A stretch of DNA of 64,000 bases from Bacteroides acidifaciens (GTDB lineage: Bacteria; Bacteroidota; Bacteroidia; Bacteroidales; Bacteroidaceae), in the NCBI RefSeq assembly GCF_903181435.1, contig NZ_CAEUHO010000001.1:868001-932000 (forward strand), given 5' to 3'. Below are positions 50,812 to 60,647 of this stretch, one piece after another (position 1 is the stretch's first letter; each line of letters opens with the position of its first letter). The notes beneath the pieces were generated by a model. The model was not told where the DNA came from. It saw only the letters and a list, made by a program, of their open reading frames with translations, and ran no database searches. The translations under genes were made by a program, and so were the position numbers.

Positions 50812-52113
50812 ATGAGGAATATATTCTTTTTATTGTTTTTATTACCCGCCATTGCGTATGCTCAACCTGCAATGAGTTTGGACGAATGTATCCGCTTGGC
50901 ATGGAAGCAGAATCCTTCTATACGGAATAGTGCTATCGGCATGAAGGAAGCACGGACGGATTATGTCGCATCTATCGGTACATTCCTTCCCCGTATAGTA
51001 GCCAACGCAGAAACAGGGAAGCGATTCGGGCGTTCGATAGACCCGGATACCAATGACTATACGGATAAGACTTTTGAAGAAGGAACAGTAGGTCTTGACA
51101 TGACTTTATCTTTGTTTGAAGGTTTCTCGCGTATCAATCAAGTTCGTTTTCGGAAAATAAACCGGGAACGCAGCGAGTGGGAGTTGAAAGACAGGCAGAA
51201 TGAACTGGCTTATCAAGTGACGGATGCTTACTACAAACTGGTTTTGGAAAGAAGACTCTTGAATCTGGCTTTGGAACAAAGCAGGTTGAGCGAACGATAC
51301 TTGAAACAAACCGAGACATTTGTGGAATTGGGTTTGAAATCCGTCTCCGACTTGCAAGAGGTGAAAGCCCGTAGGGAAGGGGATATATATCGTTATCAAT
51401 CCCGTGCCAATAGTTGCCGGTTGGCTTTGCTGCATCTGGAACAGTTGATGAACTTTCAACCGGGCGATACACTTGTCATTCAGGATACGATTGCCGAATT
51501 GAGTAAACTCCCGTTGCTTTCACTCCCTTCTACGGAAACATTGTATGGGCAATCGTTGGAAACACTTCCTGCCATGCGTATGATTGGCTTAAAGCAGAAA
51601 GCCGCCCGCAAGGAATATGCGATGGCAGGCGGAGCTTTTTCTCCTTCTGTGTATGCCCGCTTTACGGTAGGTTCCAATTTCTATAACACTGCATTTTCCG
51701 CCAGACAATTGCGGGATAATATAGGAAAATATATCGGCATCGGTATCTCTTTCCCTTTGTTGAGCGGCTTTGAACGTCTGACGAATCAGAGGAAATTGAA
51801 ACTGAACTTGTATCGCCTGAAGAATGAAGAAGAACTGGAGAAGCAGCAGCTATATACCGACATTGAGCAAACCCTTCTTTCCCTGCATGCCGGCTATACG
51901 GAACATCAACAGGTATTGCAGCAATTGAGTGCGGAAACTCAGGTCTTGAAAGAATCCGAACGAAAGTGGGAAGAAGGGCTTATCTCCGTCTTTCAGTTAA
52001 TGGAAGCCCGCAATCGTTTTATCTCTGCCAAAGCAGAACTGGTTCGTGTACGCTTGCAGGTGGAGATGATGATGAAACTGGAGAAATATTACCGGGAAGG
52101 AACTTTTTTGTAA
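50812..52113 (+). CDS. TolC-like outer membrane efflux protein
   Basis: 433 residues with a signal peptide (IFFLLFLLPAIAYAQ). TolC/OEP family: two coiled repeats of long amphipathic helices, with MSLDECIRLAWKQNPSIRNS opening the first and QSLETLPAMRMIGLKQKAARKEYAMA opening the second, and membrane strands SLFEGFSRINQVRF and FPLLSGFERLTNQ. It forms the outer-membrane channel. First gene of a five-gene operon with an adaptor, an ATPase and two permeases; downstream of the sigma-54 promoter. Confidence 0.93.
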   Translation: MRNIFFLLFLLPAIAYAQPAMSLDECIRLAWKQNPSIRNSAIGMKEARTDYVASIGTFLPRIVANAETGKRFGRSIDPDTNDYTDKTFEEGTVGLDMTLSLFEGFSRINQVRFRKINRERSEWELKDRQNELAYQVTDAYYKLVLERRLLNLALEQSRLSERYLKQTETFVELGLKSVSDLQEVKARREGDIYRYQSRANSCRLALLHLEQLMNFQPGDTLVIQDTIAELSKLPLLSLPSTETLYGQSLETLPAMRMIGLKQKAARKEYAMAGGAFSPSVYARFTVGSNFYNTAFSARQLRDNIGKYIGIGISFPLLSGFERLTNQRKLKLNLYRLKNEEELEKQQLYTDIEQTLLSLHAGYTEHQQVLQQLSAETQVLKESERKWEEGLISVFQLMEARNRFISAKAELVRVRLQVEMMMKLEKYYREGTFL

Positions 52114-52220
52114 AGGCTGAATTAATACATCTTGAATAACAGGAATAAGACTTCCCGAATAAAAGAATTGACGTTTCTCAAATAACTAATTTATAATAAT
52201 CCTATTTTGATTGATTCCTT

Positions 52221-53468
52221 ATGGATACACCTATTGAACGCAAACCCGGCATTGCCCGCAAACACCTATATATAATAGGCGGCATAGCCTTTGTCATTGC
52301 TATTGTCTTATATTTCATATTCAGGGATACCGCTTCTTTCATGACTGTGGAGAAAGACCGCCTGACAATTGCTACTGTTGCTCGCGGTGAGTTTAACGAC
52401 TATATTCGTGTCATCGGTCAGGTAATGCCTAACCGTATTATCTATATGGATGCCGTGGAAGGCGGACGCGTGGAAGAACGCCTGAAAGAAGAAGGTGCCA
52501 TGGTGAAGGCAGGCGACGTGATTCTGCGTCTCAGCAATCCGTTACTAAACATTGGCATTATGCAGAGTGAAGCGGATTTGGCTTATCAGGAGAATGAACT
52601 CCGTAATACCCGTATCAGCATGGAGCAGGAACGCCTGCGTTTGAAACAAGAGCGCATCGGGCTGTATAAAGACAGGATGGTGAAGCAGCGCCGTTACGAA
52701 CAATACAGTCGTCTGATAAAGGAGCAACTTATTGCACAAGAAGATTATCGTCTTGCCAAGGAAGAGTATGATGCGGCCAAGGAACAGTTGGAGGTCATTG
52801 ACGAACGCATTCGGCAGGATAACATTTTCCGTGAAAGTCAGGTAAACAGCTTGGATGAGAACATACGTAATATGAAGCGGAGCCTCGCCCTGGTGCGCGA
52901 ACGAATTGAGAACCTGAAAGTGAGAGCTCCTATTGACGGGCAGGTAGGTAATCTGGATGCACAGATAGGGCAATCAATAGCGGCAGGCGAGCATATCGGG
53001 CAGATTATAACTTCTGATTTGAAGGTGCAGGCACAGATTGACGAACATTACGTGGAGCGTGTTGTACCCGGACTGCCGGCCGACTTTACACGTGACGGTG
53101 CCAGCTATAAACTGGAGGTGACAAAACCCTATCCGGAAGTAAAAGAAGGACAGTTCCGCACCGATTTGCAGTTCACTGCCGGACGACCGGAGAATATACG
53201 TGCAGGGCAAACTTATCATATTAATCTACAGTTAGGCGACCCCGCACAGGCTATTCTGGTGCCGCGTGGCGGATTTTTCCAAATAAGCGGTGGGCGATGG
53301 ATGTATGTTGTGGATGAAAGTGGTAAATTTGCTGTTCGTCAGCCCATCCGTATCGGACGACAAAACCCGCAGTATTATGAGGTTACTGAAGGATTGAAGC
53401 CTGGTGACCGAGTGATTGTTTCCGGATATGAACTGTTTGGCGATAACGAGAAACTGATACTGAAATAA
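52221..53468 (+). CDS. HlyD/MacA-like periplasmic adaptor
   Basis: 415 residues. One N-terminal membrane helix (about 18-36, HLYIIGGIAFVIAIVLYFIF), then a lipoyl-like half (GRVEERLKEEGAMVKAGDVILRL), a long coiled-coil hairpin (QENELRNTRISMEQERLRL to QVNSLDENIRNMKRSLALV), the second lipoyl half (LKVRAPIDGQVGNLDAQIG) and beta-barrel domains. Links the inner-membrane permease to TolC. A 107-bp gap separates it from the TolC gene, in which I see no other promoter. Confidence 0.92.
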   Translation: MDTPIERKPGIARKHLYIIGGIAFVIAIVLYFIFRDTASFMTVEKDRLTIATVARGEFNDYIRVIGQVMPNRIIYMDAVEGGRVEERLKEEGAMVKAGDVILRLSNPLLNIGIMQSEADLAYQENELRNTRISMEQERLRLKQERIGLYKDRMVKQRRYEQYSRLIKEQLIAQEDYRLAKEEYDAAKEQLEVIDERIRQDNIFRESQVNSLDENIRNMKRSLALVRERIENLKVRAPIDGQVGNLDAQIGQSIAAGEHIGQIITSDLKVQAQIDEHYVERVVPGLPADFTRDGASYKLEVTKPYPEVKEGQFRTDLQFTAGRPENIRAGQTYHINLQLGDPAQAILVPRGGFFQISGGRWMYVVDESGKFAVRQPIRIGRQNPQYYEVTEGLKPGDRVIVSGYELFGDNEKLILK

Positions 53469-53477
53469 CTCCATGAT

Positions 53478-55886
53478 ATGATAAATTATCTCTCACAAGT
53501 AATACGTAGTCAGCGGGTTAAGAAATCTCTGACACTGATAAATATAACAGGATTGTCTGTCTGTATTGCAACAGCACTGCTCATCATACTTTATGTATGG
53601 ACGGAGTTGAGCTACGATTCCTTCCATGATTCCGAACGTGTATATCGTGTAGAAAGCCGGTTGTATGAAGGTGAGACACTGACAGACAACTGGGCGACTA
53701 CGGCTTACGGTCATGCACCTGCAATGGCTCGTGAAATTGCCGGCATTGAGAAGTATGTCCGTGTGACGGCGCAAGACCGCGAACAAGTGGTGAATTATTT
53801 CGAAAGGAGATTTGCCGAAGAGCATTATTGCTACACCGAACCTGCTTTTTTTGAGATATTCAATTTCCCGGTAATTAAAGGGGATAAGACCGGGCAACTG
53901 GTACGTCCTAATACGGTGGTGCTGACCGAGAGTGCGGCAAACCGTTATTTTGATGAAGAAGACCCGATAGGCAAGGTGTTGACTTTCAGTACGTCTTCAT
54001 CGCAGCAGAACTTTGAAGTAACTGGTGTGATAGCAGATATGCCCGTCCGTTCCCATCTGCAATATGATTTTTTACTTTCATATAGTACGATTCCCAAAGA
54101 ACGGCAGGATATTTGGTACATTCATGGAGTTTACACCTATGTCCGTCTGATGTCCGGAAAGTATCCGGCGGAGATTGAAGAGGCTTTTCTCAATATATCT
54201 GATAAGTATAAGACCGATGCACTGAAACATAAGACTTGGGCGGTGGAGCTGATACCGCTGAAAGACATTCACCTCACTCCACAGAAAGCCTACGAGAAAG
54301 AAGTAAAAGGGAGCCGGACTGCGGTTCTTATACTATTGGTGATGTCCGTTGCCCTGCTACTGATAGGTTGGGCAAATGCCTTGAATCTGACTGTGGCGCG
54401 TTTCTTGGAACGCGGACGTGAGTTCGGGTTGCGTAAAGTTTTTGGTGCTTCGCGCCGTCAGATTATAATTCAGGGACTTCTTGAATCCGGTTTTATGAAT
54501 CTGTTGGCTGCGTTGATAGCCCTTGGTTGGCTGGAACTCCTTTTACCTCTTGTATATCGCTGGGCAGGGCAGAACTTCGCGTCGGATATACTGATTTCAC
54601 CAGCTTTTTGGGGAATTGTAGCCGGAGTGGTTGTTGTCGGCACATTTGTCGTGGGGCTTTATCCTTCTTGGCTGATGGTTACTATACGTCCGTCGGAGAT
54701 TATGAGGGGAAAATTGTTACACGGCAAACGCGGCAACCGGATAAGGAAAGTGCTGATTGTGGTTCAGTTTATGGCTTCTTTTGTCCTAATTACCGGCACG
54801 TTTACGGTGGTTAGGCAGGTGTGCTATATGCAGAGTGAAGATTCCGCCGATTCTCATTCACGTATGTTGGTCATTAAGTACCCTTCATTCACCGAGGGGT
54901 TGGCGTTGCGTCTGGAAAGTTTCACCAAGCGTCTGAAACAGCGGGCAGACGTAAGCCACGTAGCCGTTTCGGGAGCGGTTCCCGGGGTGGAGGTAGCCAA
55001 TTATTTCACCAATCGTCCTTACGGAAGCGACCCTTCACAAGTGAAACTGATACAGATGTTTGCCGTAGATTATGATTATCTATCTGCCTACATGCCCGCT
55101 ATGATTTGCGGGCGGTATTTCTCTGAGGATTTCGGCGGCGACCTCAACCGGATAGTACTTAACGAGGAAGCGGTCAGGTTGTTAGGCTACGAGTCGCCCG
55201 AAGCTGCATTGGGGCAGCAGGTTAAAATGGAGGTGGTGGGCGACCCGCTCGAAATAATCGGGGTGGTGAGAAACTATCACCAGCAGTCGCTTTCTGTAGC
55301 TTACAAACCTATTATATTCTTTTTGAAAGAGCGGGTACCGTTTATTGCGACACCTTATATTTCAATCCGCCTGACAGGTGACGGAGGAGATAGCACTTTG
55401 GCGGAAATCGAGCAGATGTATCGTGAATACTTTCCGACTTCTTTGTTCTCTTATTTCTTTTTGAGTGACTTGAATACTTTCTTATATAAATCAGACCGTA
55501 ATTTTGGTTGGATATTTGCCAGTGCTTCTTTGCTTGCGGTGTTTGTGGCATGTCTTGGATTATGGATTGTGACACTGTTTTCAACCTTATCGCGCTTGAA
55601 AGAAGTAGGTATCCGCAAAGTGCTCGGTGCAAATAAAACCTGTCTGTTCTTTATCTTGACTAAGGAATTGGTGTTGCTTACGGTGTTGGCATCTGTCATC
55701 GGCATACCCGTGTCGGCTGTGTTGATGAACGGATGGTTGGAAACGTATGCTTTCCACATTTCGTTGCCTTGGTGGATATATCCGGCTGCTTTCGTGTTGC
55801 TGATGCTGATTGCGTTCCTTACCGTTTTTCAACAAGTATGGCGCATTATCTGTCTGAAGCCGATGCGTATTTTGAAATATGAATAA
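53478..55886 (+). CDS. MacB-like ABC transporter permease (first of two)
   Basis: 802 residues without an ATPase domain. Duplicated MacB/FtsX layout: helix at about 18-40, a periplasmic domain with YDSFHDSERVYRVESRLYEG, a membrane triplet at about 280-390 with FGLRKVFGASRRQIIIQGLLES, a second periplasmic domain, and a final triplet ending MRILKYE with EVGIRKVLGANKTCLFFIL. This eight-helix 'ABC-type antimicrobial peptide' permease form is common in Bacteroidota. It is a clear paralogue of the permease two genes downstream. Confidence 0.9.
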   Translation: MINYLSQVIRSQRVKKSLTLINITGLSVCIATALLIILYVWTELSYDSFHDSERVYRVESRLYEGETLTDNWATTAYGHAPAMAREIAGIEKYVRVTAQDREQVVNYFERRFAEEHYCYTEPAFFEIFNFPVIKGDKTGQLVRPNTVVLTESAANRYFDEEDPIGKVLTFSTSSSQQNFEVTGVIADMPVRSHLQYDFLLSYSTIPKERQDIWYIHGVYTYVRLMSGKYPAEIEEAFLNISDKYKTDALKHKTWAVELIPLKDIHLTPQKAYEKEVKGSRTAVLILLVMSVALLLIGWANALNLTVARFLERGREFGLRKVFGASRRQIIIQGLLESGFMNLLAALIALGWLELLLPLVYRWAGQNFASDILISPAFWGIVAGVVVVGTFVVGLYPSWLMVTIRPSEIMRGKLLHGKRGNRIRKVLIVVQFMASFVLITGTFTVVRQVCYMQSEDSADSHSRMLVIKYPSFTEGLALRLESFTKRLKQRADVSHVAVSGAVPGVEVANYFTNRPYGSDPSQVKLIQMFAVDYDYLSAYMPAMICGRYFSEDFGGDLNRIVLNEEAVRLLGYESPEAALGQQVKMEVVGDPLEIIGVVRNYHQQSLSVAYKPIIFFLKERVPFIATPYISIRLTGDGGDSTLAEIEQMYREYFPTSLFSYFFLSDLNTFLYKSDRNFGWIFASASLLAVFVACLGLWIVTLFSTLSRLKEVGIRKVLGANKTCLFFILTKELVLLTVLASVIGIPVSAVLMNGWLETYAFHISLPWWIYPAAFVLLMLIAFLTVFQQVWRIICLKPMRILKYE

Positions 55887-55907
55887 TTAATAAATATTAA
55901 ACTGATT

Positions 55908-56624
55908 ATGATTAAGACTGAAAAACTGACAAAACTCTTCGCAACCGAAGAAGTGCAGACTAAAGCATTGAACGAGGTCACTTTGCAAGTGGAACAAGGG
56001 GAATTTGTTGCTATAATGGGTCCCTCGGGATGTGGCAAGTCAACACTGCTGAATATATTGGGTACGCTCGATTCTCCCACTTCCGGCTCTTATTTATTTG
56101 AAGGGAAACAGGTGGATAAAATGAACGAAAATCAACTGACTGCTCTTAGAAAAGGCAATCTCGGCTTTATCTTCCAGAGTTTCAACCTGATTGATGAACT
56201 GACCGTATATGAGAATGTGGAATTGCCCCTTGTTTATATAGGTGTCAAAGCCGACAAGCGCAAAGAAAAAGTAAATAAGGTACTCGAAAAAGTGAATCTG
56301 CTGCATCGTGCCAACCATTATCCCCAGCAACTGTCCGGCGGACAGCAACAGCGTGTAGCTATTGCCCGCGCTGTAGTGACTGACTGCAAATTGCTTCTTG
56401 CCGACGAACCTACGGGAAATCTGGACTCGGTGAACGGTGTGGAAGTAATGGAACTGCTGAGCGAACTGAACGGTCAGGGAACTACTGTTATCATCGTTAC
56501 CCATTCCCAACGGGATGCTATGTACGCACATCGTGTCATTCAATTGCTGGACGGACAGATTGTAGCCGAAAACATCAACCGCCCGCTGGAAAAGAACACG
56601 TCATCTAAAAAAGAAACCGTATGA
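55908..56624 (+). CDS. MacB/LolD-type ABC transporter ATPase
   Basis: 238 residues, single ATPase domain: Walker [11 protein letters not shown]-loop [22 protein letters not shown], signature [14 protein letters not shown], Walker [14 protein letters not shown], switch His in [12 protein letters not shown]. The only ATPase of the operon, so it should serve both permeases. Its stop overlaps the next start by 4 bp (ATGA). Confidence 0.95.
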   Translation: MIKTEKLTKLFATEEVQTKALNEVTLQVEQGEFVAIMGPSGCGKSTLLNILGTLDSPTSGSYLFEGKQVDKMNENQLTALRKGNLGFIFQSFNLIDELTVYENVELPLVYIGVKADKRKEKVNKVLEKVNLLHRANHYPQQLSGGQQQRVAIARAVVTDCKLLLADEPTGNLDSVNGVEVMELLSELNGQGTTVIIVTHSQRDAMYAHRVIQLLDGQIVAENINRPLEKNTSSKKETV

Positions 56625-59041
56625 TAGGAAATTATTGGAATAGTGCCTGGCGGAATCTGATGAAACGGAAAAGGTTCAGTTTCATTAATATATTCGGACT
56701 AGCGATTGGCATGGCGTCGGCACTGCTGATTCTTACCTATGTGACCTTTGAATTCAGTTTTGATAAAATGCATTCGAAATATGACCGTATCTATCGGGTG
56801 CAAAGTACGTTCCACGAAGGGGAGGTGCTGACCGACTACTGGGCAAGCAGCTCCTTCGGATATGGTTCGGCTATGAAAGAGAACCTTGCCGGAATAGAGG
56901 ATTATGCCCGTATCGGTTCCCTGTTTCAACCGGAACAAATAGTGAAATACGGTGAACTGACCTTGCGGGAGAATCAGATAGCCTATGCTGAACCCGGCTT
57001 TTTCCGCCTTTTCGATTTCGAACTTCTGAAAGGCGATAAGAAAACCTGTCTCTCCATGCCGGGGCAAGTGGTAATTACCGAACGCATCGCCCGCAAATAT
57101 TTCAAGGACGAAGACCCTATCGGAAAGATATTCGTCTTTACCGGAGCATACGATAAAATATCATGTGAAGTGACCGGAGTGATGAAAGAAATGCCTTCAA
57201 ATTCACATATACATTACAGTTTTCTGATTTCGTATAAGTCTCTGCCCAAGTATGTACAGGAATATTGGTACAAGCACGAGGCTTATACCTATGTCTTGCT
57301 CGACTCTCCTGAAAGGAAAGCGGAAATAGAGAAAAAATTTCCCGTAATGGCGGAAAAGTACAAGACGGATGAAGCGTTGAAAAACAAGATATGGGGAGTG
57401 TCTTTAATGCCTTTGGCGGATATACATCTCACCCCGCAGGTAGGATATGAAGCGGAGACAAAGGGAAACCGTTCTTCGATGATTGCTTTAATTTTCGCTG
57501 CCATTGCTATTTTAGCTATTGCATGGATAAACTATATAAACCTCACCGTAGCCCGTTCGATGGAGCGTGCCAAAGAAGTAGGAGTGCGGCGGGTAGTGGG
57601 AGCTTTCCGCAAGCAGTTGATTCACCAATTCCTGTTTGAGGCATTAGTGATGAACCTGATAGCTTTTGTACTCGCCGTAGGATTGATAGAACTGATTCTT
57701 CCGTACTTTAACCAACTGGTAGGCCGTACCGTTACTTTCTCCGTTTGGCTGATGGATTATTGGTGGATTCTATTGGTTCTTGTATTCATCGCCGGGATAT
57801 TCCTTTCCGGATATTATCCGGCACTGGCTTTGCTGAACCGGAAACCGATTACGTTATTGAAAGGAAAATTCCTGCATAGCAAATCCGGCGAACGGACACG
57901 GAAAGTATTGGTTATCATTCAGTATATGGCTTCGATGATATTGCTTTGCGGCACATTGATTGTCTTTGCGCAATTGAACTTTATGCGTAGCCAGTCTTTG
58001 GGAGTTAAGACGAATCAGACATTGGTGGTCAAGTTCCCCGGTCATACCGAAGGGCTGAATACGAAACTGGAAGCGATGAAAAAGACGATTGCACGTCTTC
58101 CGTTGGTACATCGGGTCACTTTTTCCGGTGCAGTGCCGGGCGAGGAAGTGGCGACCTTTCTTTCCAACCGCCGTACCAACGATGCCCTGAAGCAGAATCG
58201 CCTGTATGAGATGCTTGCCTGTGACCCCGATTATGTGGATGCCTATGGATTGCAAGTTGTAGCCGGAAGAAGTTTCTCGGAAGATTATGGAGACGATGTA
58301 GATAAACTGGTGATTAACGAAACGGCTGTACGTAACCTGGGTTTCACATCTAATGATGAGGCGATAGGGGAGTTGGTGACCGTTGAATGTACCGATGCTC
58401 CAATGCAGATTATCGGAGTGGTGAAAGATTATCATCAACAGGCATTGAGTAAGAACTATACACCTATCATGCTGATTCATAAAGATAAGATTGGCTGGCT
58501 GCCACAACGTTATATCTCTATCGTGATGACTTCCGGCGACCCTCGTGAACTGGTATCGCAGGTACATGAGATTTGGAACCAATATTTTGCGGATTCCAGT
58601 TTCGACTATTTCTTCCTTGACCAGTTCTTCGACCACCAGTATCGCCAGGATGAAGTATTTGGTGTGATGATTGGCTCTTTCACCGGACTGGCAATTTTCA
58701 TTTCCTGTCTGGGACTTTGGGTATTGGTCATGTTTTCATGTTCCACACGTACCAAAGAAATGGGAATACGCAAAGTCCTCGGAGCTTCCCGTTGGACACT
58801 CTTCTATCAGTTGGTCAAGGGATTCTTCCAGTTGATTCTGATAGCGGTTGTCATTGCCCTTCCGATAGCTTGGTTTAGTATGAATGCCTGGTTGAGCCAT
58901 TACGCTTTCCGTACGGATTTGAAAGCGTGGTTCTTTATTGTGCCTGTATTGCTGATGCTGTTTATCTCATTCGTAACGGTAGCTTTCCAGACCATGAAGA
59001 TAATAATGAGCAAACCTGCCCGTTCTTTACGATATGAATAA
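56621..59041 (+). CDS. MacB-like ABC transporter permease (second of two)
   Basis: 806 residues, same eight-helix layout as the permease at 53.5 kb, with matching landmarks: YDRIYRVQSTFHEGEVLTDYWA, KEVGVRRVVGAFRKQLIHQFL, PGEEVATFLSNRR, KEMGIRKVLGASRWTLFYQL and the end ARSLRYE. The two are paralogues that may form a heterodimer on one ATPase. The gene overlaps the ATPase gene by 4 bp. The operon probably ends here. Confidence 0.9.
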   Translation: MIGNYWNSAWRNLMKRKRFSFINIFGLAIGMASALLILTYVTFEFSFDKMHSKYDRIYRVQSTFHEGEVLTDYWASSSFGYGSAMKENLAGIEDYARIGSLFQPEQIVKYGELTLRENQIAYAEPGFFRLFDFELLKGDKKTCLSMPGQVVITERIARKYFKDEDPIGKIFVFTGAYDKISCEVTGVMKEMPSNSHIHYSFLISYKSLPKYVQEYWYKHEAYTYVLLDSPERKAEIEKKFPVMAEKYKTDEALKNKIWGVSLMPLADIHLTPQVGYEAETKGNRSSMIALIFAAIAILAIAWINYINLTVARSMERAKEVGVRRVVGAFRKQLIHQFLFEALVMNLIAFVLAVGLIELILPYFNQLVGRTVTFSVWLMDYWWILLVLVFIAGIFLSGYYPALALLNRKPITLLKGKFLHSKSGERTRKVLVIIQYMASMILLCGTLIVFAQLNFMRSQSLGVKTNQTLVVKFPGHTEGLNTKLEAMKKTIARLPLVHRVTFSGAVPGEEVATFLSNRRTNDALKQNRLYEMLACDPDYVDAYGLQVVAGRSFSEDYGDDVDKLVINETAVRNLGFTSNDEAIGELVTVECTDAPMQIIGVVKDYHQQALSKNYTPIMLIHKDKIGWLPQRYISIVMTSGDPRELVSQVHEIWNQYFADSSFDYFFLDQFFDHQYRQDEVFGVMIGSFTGLAIFISCLGLWVLVMFSCSTRTKEMGIRKVLGASRWTLFYQLVKGFFQLILIAVVIALPIAWFSMNAWLSHYAFRTDLKAWFFIVPVLLMLFISFVTVAFQTMKIIMSKPARSLRYE

Positions 59042-59156
59042 TCTCTGAATCACTCCATCGGGTATTCGTTAATATCCGATAGATTTATGTTAAATGTTAA
59101 CGAGTCTATTGCTTTTATTAAACCATGTTATAAGATGCGCCGCTTTGCTCCGAAAA

Positions 59157-59187
59157 TTTGGAGATATGCAGAAAGTCCGTATCTTTG
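59157..59187 (+). promoter_or_regulatory. Consensus Bacteroides promoter of a short leader RNA
   Basis: TTTG (59157-59160), 19-bp spacer, TATCTTTG (59180-59187). Both boxes match the sigma-ABfr consensus. Transcription should begin near 59193. Confidence 0.75.
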
Positions 59188-59192
59188 CAATG

Positions 59193-59261
59193 TGTTTTTC
59201 ATAGTATTAGATTTAAGGTTAACAAAAAAGATTGGCTGTCTGGGATAGATAGCCTTTTTTT
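59193..59261 (+). ncRNA. Short terminated leader RNA
   Basis: From the predicted start the transcript reads through TTTTTCATAGTATTAGATTT and AAGGTTAAC into a hairpin GGCTGTCT / AGATAGCC (59234-59254, 5-nt loop GGGAT) followed directly by T7 (59255-59261). It is therefore an about 70-nt RNA with an intrinsic terminator, ahead of a gene at 59346 that has its own -7 box. It may be a stand-alone small RNA or an attenuator. Confidence 0.6.
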
Positions 59262-59313
59262 ATGCCCTTTACTTTCCTTCTATTCAAAAGGGTTCTAGTA
59301 TGCTCCTTTTTTG

Positions 59314-59321
59314 TATATTTG
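59314..59321 (+). promoter_or_regulatory. -7 element of the small membrane protein gene
   Basis: TATATTTG fits TAnnTTTG and lies 24 bp before the start codon at 59346. Confidence 0.5.
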
Positions 59322-59345
59322 CAAATCAATACACACTGTAATATC

Positions 59346-59888
59346 ATGAAAAATATATTTGTTAAGATACTTCGTGTTCTAATGCTCTTTGTGCTTCTTA
59401 TTTCGTGGGGCATTGGTTATGCTATTAATGAAGATACATTGACAGAGTGGTGGATACCTGTCGGAGTGGCAGCAATGATAGCTATCGCTACATTTCCTTT
59501 TTATAAAAAATGGGCATGGCTGACGGCAGGGGATAATAAAACGGTCAATCTTTTGTGTCATCTGATATGTGTGGGCACTATCAGCTATGCTTTATTTCTT
59601 ACAGGCAACTATTTTTTGGCGGACCCTTCTTCTACGCAAGAAGAAACGGTTGTCGTACAGAAGAAGTATCAGGAGACGCATAAGAAAACACGCCGGGTAG
59701 GTAAGCGGCGTTATGTGCCGGATGGCGTGCGTAAGGAATACTATCTACAGGTGGCTTTTGAGAACGGAACTGTAGAAACGTTGCACGTATCACTCTCTAC
59801 CTATAACAAGGCACGGAAAGGCAAAACAAAGAAATTGACTTTACAGAAAGGCTTCTTCGGACTTCCGGTGATAACAAAGGGACTTTAA
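59346..59888 (+). CDS. Small inner-membrane protein of unknown function
   Basis: 180 residues from the ATG at 59346; the open frame extends 28 codons upstream but across the promoter. Three hydrophobic segments (ILRVLMLFVLLISWGIGYAI, WWIPVGVAAMIAIATFPFY, LICVGTISYALFLTGNYFL), then a soluble tail (QKKYQETHKKTRRVGKRRY) ending in a beta-rich segment YYLQVAFENGTVETLHVSL. Family not recognised. It lies alone between the efflux operon and a convergent thioredoxin gene. Confidence 0.7.
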   Translation: MKNIFVKILRVLMLFVLLISWGIGYAINEDTLTEWWIPVGVAAMIAIATFPFYKKWAWLTAGDNKTVNLLCHLICVGTISYALFLTGNYFLADPSSTQEETVVVQKKYQETHKKTRRVGKRRYVPDGVRKEYYLQVAFENGTVETLHVSLSTYNKARKGKTKKLTLQKGFFGLPVITKGL

Positions 59889-59924
59889 GAAAACGTCATG
59901 ACATATTTGCTTGGTTTTGTTATC

Positions 59925-60401
59925 TTATTTCAACAGGAATTCATCGATTGCTTTCTTCAACTGGTCTTTAGGCAAGGCCCCTTGCGTGATTCTTGGCTTT
60001 TCATTCATCGGAATCATCAATAGGGTGGGGATGCTACGGATGCCGAATGCGGCAGCCAAATCCTTTTCTTGGTCTACGTCAATCTGATAGATGTCTATTT
60101 TACCGCTATATTCTTTGCTCAGTTCTTCAAGAATAGGATGCAGTGCTTTACACGGCCCGCACCATGTTGCGTAGAAATCTACAATTGCCGGACGTTTGCC
60201 CTCAAACTTCCAATCGTTCGGATTGGCTTCATAATTATATACCTTCTTTAAAAAATCTGCTTTATTCAATGCTACTACTTTCATATTACTGTTCTCCTTT
60301 GTTGATTCATTACTCTTTTTATTTTCTCCACTGTTTCCTGCGCAAGCTGTCGTTATCAGTACAATAGCAAAAGCACTCAATAGACCTTTCATTAGTTTCA
60401 T
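59925..60401 (-). CDS. Thioredoxin-fold lipoprotein
   Basis: 158 residues, lipobox TTAC with Cys20, so anchored in the cell envelope. Residues about 40-158 are a thioredoxin fold with the active site WCGPC (Cys81, Cys84) in VDFYATWCGPCKALHP and the cis-proline in IRSIPTLLM. Envelope thioredoxins reduce or oxidise exported proteins; which direction is not known. A start at the fourth codon is also possible. Its -7 box is on the minus strand at 60439-60432. Confidence 0.92.
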   Translation of the reverse strand: MKLMKGLLSAFAIVLITTACAGNSGENKKSNESTKENSNMKVVALNKADFLKKVYNYEANPNDWKFEGKRPAIVDFYATWCGPCKALHPILEELSKEYSGKIDIYQIDVDQEKDLAAAFGIRSIPTLLMIPMNEKPRITQGALPKDQLKKAIDEFLLK

Positions 60402-60431
60402 ACTCTATTTCTTTATTTGTTTTCTCTGATG

Positions 60432-60439
60432 CAAAGATA
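60432..60439 (-). promoter_or_regulatory. -7 element of the thioredoxin gene
   Basis: CAAAGATA on + reads TATCTTTG on the minus strand, 31 bp before the start codon at 60401. Confidence 0.6.
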
Positions 60440-60535
60440 GGGGGATTACAGTTCTTGCGAAATGGCAATTTCCCCGGATTACTTGGCTAAATTTCCCACT
60501 AATGGTTATCGAATGCTAAAAAATGTCTTTTATTC

Positions 60536-60567
60536 TTTGGTAGAGAAGAAAATAAGCATTACTTTTG
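60536..60567 (+). promoter_or_regulatory. Promoter of the RNA-repair operon
   Basis: TTTG (60536-60539), 20-bp spacer, TACTTTTG (60560-60567, exact TAnnTTTG). Predicted start near 60574, giving a leader of about 324 nt before the RtcB start. I found no convincing sigma-54 element, in contrast to the RtcR-controlled rtcBA of enterobacteria. Confidence 0.65.
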
Positions 60568-60647
60568 CTGCGATAAAATGAGTATTCACCCTTTAAAATA
60601 GTTGGAAAGGGTATAAATTATGCTGGAACAATAATATTTTCAAATTA

